Source: Bacillota bacterium (GTDB lineage Bacteria > Bacillota > Clostridia > Christensenellales > CAG-138). From it: a stretch of DNA of 6,985 nucleotides. Both the position numbers and the translations under genes were made by a program. Positions 1 to 4,805 of the stretch are shown one piece after another; the stretch's first letter is position 1, and each line of letters opens with the position of its first letter. Location: NCBI GenBank assembly GCA_016288175.1, contig JAEEYN010000017.1, positions 1 to 6,985 on the forward strand, in the 5' to 3' direction. A model generated the notes under the pieces. It was not told the origin of the DNA, did no database searches, and worked only from the letters and a program-made list of their open reading frames with translations.

Positions 1-147
1 AAAGGTTGGTAGTGACGGATTTTCGTCGTGAGGGCGTTTACAACCGAACAGAAAACCCGAACGTGACCTTTTGCGGAGAGGAGGAGCGACGGAATGAGCG
101 AGCTCGTGCGCTTGCGCGGGAGCGAGAGATATGGAGTCCGCGACGAC
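1..147 (-). repeat. Dispersed structured repeat, copy 1 (left-edge, possibly truncated)
   Basis: This stretch is the reverse complement of 2850-2996, aligning without gaps by eye. Only one mismatch lies in roughly the first 75 bases (C56 here against T in the other copy), with more scatter towards the end. Bases 111-142 match instead the reverse complement of 3209-3240 with one mismatch, so this copy is a mosaic of the two right-hand versions. It contains the inner inverted repeat CGGATTTTC (16-24) against GAAAACCCG (51-59), weakened by the C56 change, and half of the outer CCTTTTGCGG repeat. It probably continues left of the window. No protein is supported here. Confidence 0.85.
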
Positions 148-185
148 GAGGCTTCGAATCCAGTCTGATCAAAAGCAAATAATAA

Positions 186-207
186 TCCCCCTTGCGGAGC
201 AGGGGGA
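186..207 (-). terminator. Terminator-like hairpin after the four-helix-bundle gene
   Basis: Read on the minus strand, CCCCCT and AGGGGG form a 6-bp stem around an 8-base loop. A T/A-rich tail (ATTATTATTT) follows. It begins 9 bases beyond the stop codon at 216-218, a suitable place to end that transcript. The T run is interrupted, so strength is uncertain. Confidence 0.5.
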
Positions 208-215
208 AGGAACTT

Positions 216-584
216 TTATTTATTGTTGGACTTGTTTTCCGGCATGTTCTGCTTTGCGGTGTTTACCGAGGAAACAAGGAGCTTGCGCAGCGTTCCGCAT
301 TGGTTATAAAGCGGTTTGACGGTTTCGCGTTCGGATAAACCCGCTTTGACGAACAATTCGAGCCAATACTCGGTTTCAAAGCATTCTTTTAATGCGATTT
401 GAAGCTTGGCAATGAAATCGGCTTTACCGTGCGCATAATTTGCTTCATGAATGTTTGCGCCTATGGAGGTCGCCGACCGCTCGAGCTGATTGACAAGCGA
501 CGCATGTCCCTTGATAGTCTCACAATAATGAATTGTATCTACGGAAAACTGTACCGCCAAGTCTCTGAGTTTTGATTCAGCCAT
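216..584 (-). CDS. Four-helix-bundle protein (23S rRNA intervening-sequence protein family)
   Basis: This 122-residue protein belongs to the family first found encoded inside intervening sequences of 23S rRNA; structurally related four-helix bundles include Avd of diversity-generating retroelements. Family hallmarks are visible: QLERSATSIGANIHEA (residues 33-48), then DFIAKLQIALKECFETEYWLEL (57-78, central charged and aromatic helices), and a C-terminal helix around 88-110. Its length fits the family. The ATG at 582-584 is chosen because homology begins there and AGGGAAAG lies five bases upstream. The frame stays open to 746, but that extension would translate the hairpin array. Only a weak TATATC-like -10 (601-606) is seen. 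The molecular role of stand-alone members is not established; nucleic-acid binding is inferred from relatives. The gene stands alone between two repeats, downstream of the tRNA-Gln terminator. Confidence 0.9.
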   Translation of the reverse strand: MAESKLRDLAVQFSVDTIHYCETIKGHASLVNQLERSATSIGANIHEANYAHGKADFIAKLQIALKECFETEYWLELFVKAGLSERETVKPLYNQCGTLRKLLVSSVNTAKQNMPENKSNNK

Positions 585-637
585 AGTTCTTTCCCTGTCT
601 GATATAAAACCGGCGACGATGTTGCATTGACTAATCG

Positions 638-811
638 GTGAAGTATCTCGCTGCGCTCGATGTGAAGTGCCTGTCTTGCGGCAGCCGTGAAGTATCCGGC
701 GATGCCGGAAGTGAAGTGAAATAAATCCCCTCACGCCCGCAGGCAATTCACACGCCGCAGGCGTACTTCACACCCTTGGGGTACTTCACAAATCCCGCAG
801 GGATTTATTTC
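638..811. repeat. Hairpin array with GTGAAGT / ACTTCAC spacers
   Basis: Four exact GTGAAGT heptamers (638-644, 662-668, 687-693, 711-717) separate three short hairpins. The best of these is TCCGGC-gat-GCCGGA (695-709). After a centre at 718-734 the heptamer switches to its complement: AATTCAC (745-751), ACTTCAC (765-771) and ACTTCAC (783-789). Here the hairpins are GCC-cgca-GGC (735-744), ACGCC-gca-GGCGT (752-764), ACCC-ttg-GGGT (772-782) and AAATCCC-gca-GGGATTT (790-806). A 12-base inverted repeat, GAAATAAATCCC (718-729) against GGGATTTATTTC (800-811), encloses the right half. The array lies 53 bases upstream of the start of the four-helix-bundle gene, between it and the tRNA-Gln terminator. 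Its function is unknown. Confidence 0.85.
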
Positions 812-815
812 GTTG

Positions 816-843
816 AAAAAAGCAGCCTTAAGGCTGCTTTTTT
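816..843. terminator. Bidirectional intrinsic terminator of tRNA-Gln
   Basis: This is a perfect palindrome: six A, GCAGCC, TTAA, GGCTGC, six T. It starts one base beyond the encoded CCA end of tRNA-Gln (845-847) on the minus strand and is symmetrical enough to act in either direction. It should insulate the hairpin array and the four-helix-bundle gene from tRNA transcription, unless there is read-through. Confidence 0.9.
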
Positions 844-844
844 C

Positions 845-918
845 TGGCTGCCGAACCTGGATTCGAACCAGGAATGAACGAGTCAGAGTCGTTAGTGTTA
901 CCGTTACACCATTCGGCA
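845..918 (-). tRNA. tRNA-Gln (anticodon CTG)
   Basis: The minus strand folds as a 74-nt tRNA. The acceptor stem is TGCCGAA with TTCGGCA, followed by G and an encoded CCA. The anticodon stem is AACGA/TCGTT with loop CTCTGAC, giving anticodon CTG for glutamine CAG codons. The T arm is CCTGG-TTCGAAT-CCAGG. A TATTAT element at 951-956 could be its -10, but no convincing -35 is seen. The terminator at 816-843 follows directly. Confidence 0.95.
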
Positions 919-1010
919 ATGTCCATCCCGTCGTGCCGTCCGCCCCGTTTATAATACCCGTCTAAGATAGACAGGTGCGGGTGCAAGGCTAATGGTTCCG
1001 GTACCCCGAT

Positions 1011-1031
1011 AAAAAAACACTCCGAAGAGCG
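1011..1031 (-). terminator. Intrinsic terminator downstream of tRNA-Val
   Basis: On the minus strand CGCTC and GAGTG pair around a TTCG tetraloop, including one G-U pair, followed directly by seven T residues. It lies about 88 bases beyond the tRNA-Val 3' end. The interval 1032-1118 holds no further tRNA or ORF that I can support. Confidence 0.75.
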
Positions 1032-1118
1032 GGGGCGCCTTCCGCGTTTCGACTCAAGCCCCTAATGTAAAAGTGAGGGTTTATAATCGAGGCGTAACGC
1101 ACACCACAGGATAGAGTT

Positions 1119-1195
1119 TGGTGGGATTAGTTGGGATCGAACCAACGACCTCTACGATGTCAACGTAGCGCTCTGACCAGCTGAGCTATAACCCC
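1119..1195 (-). tRNA. tRNA-Val (anticodon GAC)
   Basis: A 77-nt cloverleaf is visible on the minus strand. The acceptor stem is GGGGTTA with TAATCCC (one G-U pair), then A and an encoded CCA. The D arm includes AGCTCAGCTGGT. The anticodon stem CTACG/CGTAG carries loop TTGACAT, giving anticodon GAC for valine GTC codons. The T arm includes GGTTCGATCC. It is transcribed from the promoter at 1210-1237. Confidence 0.96.
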
Positions 1196-1209
1196 ATCGA
1201 GCGTTACTT

Positions 1210-1237
1210 ATTATACACGAAATTTTTAATTTTGCAA
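1210..1237 (-). promoter_or_regulatory. Sigma-A promoter of tRNA-Val
   Basis: On the minus strand TTGCAA (1232-1237) and a perfect TATAAT (1210-1215) are 16 bases apart, with an A/T-rich spacer. The -10 ends 14 bases before the tRNA 5' end at 1195, leaving a very short leader. A second TTGCAA at 1244-1249 and a ten-base T run lie upstream and could act as an A-tract UP element. Confidence 0.8.
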
Positions 1238-1269
1238 CCCCTTTTGCAATTTTTTTTTTGCGGGATATG

Positions 1270-1278
1270 TGCTATAAT
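1270..1278 (+). promoter_or_regulatory. Extended -10 promoter of the DUF4364-YitT operon
   Basis: TGC followed by TATAAT (1273-1278) is a perfect extended -10 on the plus strand. The expected -35 position (1250-1255) falls in a run of T and is poor, which extended -10 promoters tolerate. It lies back to back with the tRNA-Val promoter and gives a leader of roughly 70 bases before the ATG at 1357. Confidence 0.75.
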
Positions 1279-1294
1279 GTAGCGGAGCAGGATG

Positions 1295-1321
1295 GCAACT
1301 GCGAAAAAATGCCGTAGTTGC
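1295..1321 (+). promoter_or_regulatory. Leader hairpin of the DUF4364-YitT operon
   Basis: GCAACTGCG (1295-1303) pairs with CGTAGTTGC (1313-1321) over nine pairs, one of them G-U, around a nine-base A-rich loop. It lies between the promoter and the GGAGGA ribosome binding site (1344-1349), which it does not cover. No T run follows, so it is not a simple terminator. A role in mRNA stability or regulation is inference only. Confidence 0.5.
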
Positions 1322-1356
1322 GGCAAAAATCCCATTCGGAACCGGAGGAAACTTCC

Positions 1357-1914
1357 ATGGCCTTTTTTTCAAACGGCAGCGATAAAGAGAAGCTGATGAT
1401 CCTTTTTGCCCTCCAAAGGGCGGGGATCCCGCTTTCAAGGGAGCAGATCGTGACCGTGATGTATGAAAACGGGTTCGAGGATTATATGACCATCGCGCAG
1501 CATATCATCGACCTCGAGCAGAATTCATGCATCGCTTCGGTCCCGGCGTACAAGCGCCAGACGATCGTTCTTTCGAAGCGCGGCGAGGAGGTCGTGAGTC
1601 TTTTCGGCGGGACGCTCCCGAAATCCCTGCGGGAGAGCATCGCAGGCTATATCGAAGGAAAGCTCGATGATTTCCGGCGGGAGAACAGTTCCCGGGCGGA
1701 GACGCGCATCCTGCCCGGCGATAATTATGAAACCTCGCTCGCTCTCGTTGAAAACGGCGAGGCCTTCTTCGAGATCCGCATCAAGCTGCCCTCCGCGAAG
1801 TATACCCGCATCGCGACGCGGCAGTGGGACAAGGTCAACCAGAAGCTTTATCTCGACACCCTCCTTGCCCTCACGCAGGAGGAAGCGGAGGAAACGGGGG
1901 AGAAAACCGAATGA
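1357..1914 (+). CDS. DUF4364 family winged-helix protein
   Basis: This 185-residue protein matches the Firmicutes DUF4364 family by its opening pattern: KEKLMILFALQRAGIPLSREQIV (residues 10-32), then YMTIAQHIIDLEQNSCI (43-59). These look like the helices of a winged helix-turn-helix, with the wing near 60-73 ending in LSKRGEEVV. The C-terminal part (115-165) is predicted beta-rich, with the conserved stretch LALVENGEAFFEIRIKLPS. The family's regulatory target is not known to me; DNA binding is inferred from the fold. The ATG at 1357 has GGAGGA seven bases upstream (1344-1349). It is first in an operon with the YitT gene, whose start overlaps its stop by four bases. The E-rich tail (175-185) is probably disordered. 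Confidence 0.9.
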   Translation: MAFFSNGSDKEKLMILFALQRAGIPLSREQIVTVMYENGFEDYMTIAQHIIDLEQNSCIASVPAYKRQTIVLSKRGEEVVSLFGGTLPKSLRESIAGYIEGKLDDFRRENSSRAETRILPGDNYETSLALVENGEAFFEIRIKLPSAKYTRIATRQWDKVNQKLYLDTLLALTQEEAEETGEKTE

Positions 1915-2849
1915 GCGCAATGATGAACAACACCGTCCCCTCAAGGAAGAAAAGCACGGAGAGCGTCAAAAAGCCCTTCAATCCCTTCGACCCGAAATTC
2001 AATCCGAAGGAGGACACGATCACGATGCTGATGATCATCGTGACCTGCTTCCTGCAGTGCCTTGTGATCAGCGCCTTCTATACGCCGCATCATTTCCTCT
2101 CCGGCGGCGTAACCGGTATCGCGATGCTCGTGCAGTATGTGACGGGTATCCCGCGCTTCGTTCCGCTGATCGCGCTGAACCTGCCGATCTGCCTGATCGG
2201 TCTCAAGCACGTCAATCTGAAATTCATCATCTTCAGCGGCAGCGCAACTCTGCTTTATTCGCTCTTTTTCGCGATCCCGTTCGTTGCGGATTTCCGCATC
2301 GATCTCGGCGAAAATTCCGAAATGCTCTCGATGATCGTCGGCGCGGCGCTGATGGGCGTCCTCGGCGTTCCTGTCGTCAAGCGCGGCGCGACCCTCGGCG
2401 GCATGGATGTGCTTTCCGTGATCCTTTCCCGCCGCTATTCGATCCAGATGGGGACCTTCAATATCGGCTATAACCTGATCATCATGACGGCCCTCGGCTT
2501 CTTCTACGGCGTGCGCCCGGCGCTCTTCTCGATGCTTGCGACCTTTATCGCGAACACGGCTTTCAATTACGGCATGAACGGCTTCAACCGCAACATGACC
2601 GTTTTCATCATCAGTGAAAAATGGGAGGAGATCGCGCCGCATGTCCTCAACGAGATGCACCGCGGCGTGACCTATCTCGACGGCGAAGGCGCGTACACCG
2701 GGCAGCCGAGGAAGATCGTTTACTGCATCGTCAAGACCACCGAGCTTGCGAAGCTCAAATCCATCGTCCGCAAGCTCGACAAAAAGGCCCTCTTCTCGAT
2801 CGTGGAGACCAAGGAGGTCGTCGGCCGCGGCTTCGCTGCGATGAACTGA
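1911..2849 (+). CDS. YitT family membrane protein (DUF161-DUF2179)
   Basis: This is a 312-residue integral membrane protein. A polar N-terminus (1-35) precedes about six hydrophobic spans, around 37-57, 66-82, 85-100, 104-124, 138-155 and 184-220. The first spans carry the family signature FLSGGVTGIAML (62-73), and a second related glycine-rich signature, RGATLGGMDVLS (158-169), precedes the later ones. This is the internal repeat of the YitT domain. Residues 227-305 form the soluble DUF2179 domain, with RGVTYLDGEGAYTGQPRKIV (251-270) strongly conserved. Transport function is unproven for most members. The ATG at 1911 overlaps the DUF4364 stop as ATGA, with GGGGGAG eight bases upstream, so translation is probably coupled. 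In-frame ATG codons at 1920 and 1923 are less likely starts. A repeat begins at the base after the stop codon. Confidence 0.95.
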   Translation: MSAMMNNTVPSRKKSTESVKKPFNPFDPKFNPKEDTITMLMIIVTCFLQCLVISAFYTPHHFLSGGVTGIAMLVQYVTGIPRFVPLIALNLPICLIGLKHVNLKFIIFSGSATLLYSLFFAIPFVADFRIDLGENSEMLSMIVGAALMGVLGVPVVKRGATLGGMDVLSVILSRRYSIQMGTFNIGYNLIIMTALGFFYGVRPALFSMLATFIANTAFNYGMNGFNRNMTVFIISEKWEEIAPHVLNEMHRGVTYLDGEGAYTGQPRKIVYCIVKTTELAKLKSIVRKLDKKALFSIVETKEVVGRGFAAMN

Positions 2850-3001
2850 GTCGTCGCAAGCTTCGTATCGTTCGCTTACGCGCAAGCGCGAAAGCTCACT
2901 CGCTCCGCTGCTCCTCCTTTCCGCAAAAGGTCACGTTCGGATTTTCTGTTCGGTTGTAAACGCCCTCACGACGAAAATCCGTCACTACCAACCTTTTGCG
3001 G
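2850..3001 (+). repeat. Dispersed structured repeat, copy 2
   Basis: This unit starts immediately after the YitT stop codon and is the inverted partner of 1-147. It contains three layers of inverted repeat. A small stem, CGCGC/GCGCG, lies at 2879-2890. An outer perfect pair is CCGCAAAAGG (2921-2930) with CCTTTTGCGG (2992-3001). Nested inside is CGGATTTTC (2938-2946) with GAAAATCCG (2973-2981). No open frame here resembles a protein. Confidence 0.88.
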
Positions 3002-3014
3002 TAACAAATAGGAA

Positions 3015-3038
3015 AAAGGACTGCTTTGGCAGTCCTTT
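3015..3038. terminator. Terminator-like hairpin after the YitT operon
   Basis: AAAGGACTGC (3015-3024) pairs perfectly with GCAGTCCTTT (3029-3038) around TTTG. The flanks are A-rich before and T-rich within the stem, so it could serve either direction. It separates repeat copies 2 and 3. A nearly identical hairpin recurs at 3298-3319, so it may be part of the repeat. Confidence 0.65.
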
Positions 3039-3047
3039 AATAGTATT

Positions 3048-3201
3048 CGCAAGCTTCGTATCGTTCGCTTACATGCGAAGCATGAAAGCTCACTCGCTCC
3101 GCTACTCCTCTTTTCCGCAAGAGACCTCGCTCGGTTCACCTGCTCAGTTGCAAGCGCCTTCGCGACGTCTCGCTGTCGCTACCACTCTTTTGCGGTTTTC
3201 A
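3048..3201 (+). repeat. Dispersed structured repeat, copy 3
   Basis: This is a direct repeat of copy 2 with an offset of about 193 bases. The first 70 bases are nearly identical, apart from the small stem and a one-base indel near 3105-3112. The interior differs in sequence but keeps the plan. CATGC-gaa-GCATG (3072-3084) replaces the CGCGC stem. CCGCAAGAG (3115-3123) pairs with CTCTTTTGCGG (3185-3195) with imperfections, and GAGAC with GTCTC lies inside it. Confidence 0.82.
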
Positions 3202-3208
3202 TTTCTTT

Positions 3209-3240
3209 CGCGGACTCCATATCCCTCGCTCCCGCGCAAG
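3209..3240 (+). repeat. Fragment of the dispersed repeat
   Basis: These 32 bases are the reverse complement of 111-142 with one mismatch (C3224 opposite A). They correspond to the outer end of the repeat unit and stop abruptly at the CGCGCAAG stem, after which the sequence is unrelated. It is therefore a truncated unit following copy 3. Confidence 0.8.
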
Positions 3241-3250
3241 TGATTCATGC

Positions 3251-3270
3251 CCTCCAAGGGGAGGTCTTTT
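3251..3270 (+). terminator. Possible plus-strand terminator
   Basis: CCTCC and GGAGG form a 5-bp stem around AAGG, followed by TCTTTT. It is short and some 400 bases from the YitT stop, so it would be a backup terminator at best. Confidence 0.35.
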
Positions 3271-3294
3271 GGCAGCTGCAGGCTGATAGATGAC

Positions 3295-3319
3295 AAAAGG
3301 GGCTGCTTCGGCAGTCCTT
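3295..3319 (-). terminator. Terminator of the lipoprotein genes
   Basis: On the minus strand AAGGACTGC and GCAGCCCCT pair, with two G-U pairs, around a CGAA tetraloop. A run of four T follows. It lies about 35 bases beyond the stop codon at 3354-3356. Its sequence resembles the hairpin at 3015-3038. Confidence 0.65.
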
Positions 3320-3353
3320 CATTATTTTCGTTCTGTTGTCGGTTAGGCCGGCG

Positions 3354-4715
3354 TCAGCTCGATGCCGAATGCTCCGCCGCGCAAAGGAAGGTCACGGTCG
3401 GCTGTGCGCCGCCGCCTGGAAACTCCATGCGGATAAAGCAGTCGATCGAGCCGTCGCTGATCCGTTCTTCGGCGTTGACGCAGTAGATGACCGTGCGGCT
3501 GTCCCCGAAGCAGCCGTAGTAGGCAGCGAATTCATAGCCGGGAAGGGCCTCGCCGATGCAGCTGAGATCGATGCTGCCGCTGTAGATATCGTTCCCGCCG
3601 AAATCGACGAGCCGGAGCTCGATCGTCCCCTTCTCGGGGCGACCGTAATACCACTGAAACGCGCCGTCGAGGAGCGCAAGCCCGCCGTAATCACCGAATT
3701 CATAGGCCATTGAAAGCTCGCCGCCGCTGATAAGATAGGCCGCCGCGGGCACGTCCGGGTTCGGCAGGGTCGGCATGACGTAGACGCGATCCTCCGATTC
3801 GACCCAAAGGGTGTATCTGCAGCCGGGCATTTCGCCGGTAAAGACGTTTTCAAGCGCCCCGGTTTCCGTATCGCAGCGCCAGACATCGAGCGTTGTAAAG
3901 CCGCCGCCGGCGACGGCGACGGAGTTCGCGTCGAAGCAGAAATATACGTATTTGCCGAAGAAGAAGAGGCGCGGCGCGGAGTAGGCGGACGCGCGGTCGG
4001 CAGAGAATATCCTGTTGAACTCGCCGGTTTTCGCATCCCAGCTCGTGACGGTCAGATGGAAGCCGATCTCGCCGTTTATTACTGTATTCGTGTAGCCCGC
4101 GCCGTAGAATTTGCCGCGGTGGAGCTGGAGGGTATACGCGCTGTCCTCCCGTTCGCAGGGCATTTTGAATTCGCGTCTGCGGTCCGTGCCGTCAAGAGCA
4201 ACGCTGTAACATGCCGCACGGGACAGCTCGTCGCTGCGCGGACCGTCGTTCTCCACCATGTAATAAAGCCTGTTGTTCGCGCAGCTCAGCGTGCCGGCGC
4301 GGGCATGGAGCCTCGCATTGCAGGAATCGTCTGTATGCATGCATTCCGGCCTGGGGCATAGCACGCCGCAGTCATCGCAAAGCTTGTCGTAATAATACAG
4401 ATAACCGCCGGCGGGATCGATGGGCTGGAAATAATACGCTTCCTCTGTTTCAACGACGCCGATATCGCCTCTTCCAAAACGATTGTCGAAATCCGTGTTC
4501 GGATCATAGACCTCGTGCCAGGTCATGCCGGGCTCGTACGGCGCGGAGGTCGACGGCGCAGCGGTGGAAGTATGCGCCGTGGGGGACGCAAAGGGCGCTT
4601 CGGTCGAGCTGACCTTTTCGTTTTTTGCCGATAAGATACCGCTTCCGCTGCAGGCAAGGGCCGAAACGGCGAGGATCAGGGCGATCAGCAGGCTCAAACA
4701 GTGTAGTTTTTTCAT
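3354..4715 (-). CDS. Predicted lipoprotein, beta-propeller-like, paralogue A
   Basis: This 453-residue protein is of unknown function. Residues 1-21 are a signal peptide (MKKLHC, hydrophobic core, SALA) ending in a lipobox at Cys22, so the protein should be lipid-anchored on the outer face of the membrane. A Ser/Thr/Pro/Ala linker (23-60) leads to PGMTWHEV (62-69). The body has repeated short hydrophobic strand segments such as YLYYYD, RLYYM, GKFYGA, FFFGKYVYFCF and DRVYV, spaced as in a beta-propeller; that fold is an inference. C120, C125, H127 and C132 form C-x4-C-x-H-x4-C. The ATG at 4713-4715 is chosen because it starts the signal peptide and has AAAGGA upstream; the upstream in-frame extension lacks these. 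It is a close paralogue of the gene at 4806-6110 but has its own promoter at 4753-4781. Confidence 0.88.
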   Translation of the reverse strand: MKKLHCLSLLIALILAVSALACSGSGILSAKNEKVSSTEAPFASPTAHTSTAAPSTSAPYEPGMTWHEVYDPNTDFDNRFGRGDIGVVETEEAYYFQPIDPAGGYLYYYDKLCDDCGVLCPRPECMHTDDSCNARLHARAGTLSCANNRLYYMVENDGPRSDELSRAACYSVALDGTDRRREFKMPCEREDSAYTLQLHRGKFYGAGYTNTVINGEIGFHLTVTSWDAKTGEFNRIFSADRASAYSAPRLFFFGKYVYFCFDANSVAVAGGGFTTLDVWRCDTETGALENVFTGEMPGCRYTLWVESEDRVYVMPTLPNPDVPAAAYLISGGELSMAYEFGDYGGLALLDGAFQWYYGRPEKGTIELRLVDFGGNDIYSGSIDLSCIGEALPGYEFAAYYGCFGDSRTVIYCVNAEERISDGSIDCFIRMEFPGGGAQPTVTFLCAAEHSASS

Positions 4716-4752
4716 AGCAGCGTTCCTTTCCGAAAGAAATGTGATACAACGG

Positions 4753-4781
4753 ATTATACTGTAAAACAGTGAACGAAACAA
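4753..4781 (-). promoter_or_regulatory. Promoter of lipoprotein A with inverted repeat in the spacer
   Basis: On the minus strand TTGTTT (4776-4781) and a perfect TATAAT (4753-4758) are exactly 17 bases apart. Most of the spacer and the edge of the -10 is the inverted repeat ACTGT-aaa-ACAGT (4758-4770), a plausible repressor operator. The promoter lies between the two paralogues, so paralogue A can be transcribed independently of paralogue B. Confidence 0.8.
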
Positions 4782-4805
4782 TACCGCTCCTGCGGCGGAG
4801 ACGTT

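Noticed and set aside
149..170. Partial tRNA or att site suggested by TTCGAATCC
   Set aside because: No acceptor, D or anticodon arm surrounds it. It is inverted relative to tRNA-Gln and no integrase gene is present, so it is kept only as an observation.
131..319. Plus-strand ORF of 62 codons starting in repeat copy 1
   Set aside because: It begins in a non-coding repeat and runs antisense through the end of the well-supported four-helix-bundle gene. It has no ribosome binding site or family resemblance.
585..746. N-terminal extension of the four-helix-bundle protein
   Set aside because: The frame is open, but the extension translates palindromic array sequence. Family similarity and a ribosome binding site start at 584.
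638..811. CRISPR array
   Set aside because: The repeats are only seven bases, the intervals are palindromic and 11-18 bases long, the repeat reverses orientation in mid-array, and no cas genes are present.
731..919. Minus-strand ORF of 62 codons
   Set aside because: It covers tRNA-Gln, its terminator and part of the hairpin array, so it is a chance open frame.
1082..1087. TATAAT on the plus strand as a promoter
   Set aside because: No acceptable -35 lies 16-18 bases upstream, and the transcript would run antisense into tRNA-Val.
1667..2473. Long plus-strand ORF overlapping DUF4364 and YitT
   Set aside because: It is an arginine-rich shadow frame of two recognised genes, with no family resemblance.
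4787..4800. Hairpin CTCC/GGAG after lipoprotein B as a terminator
   Set aside because: The stem is four pairs with no proper T run, so it is too weak to claim.
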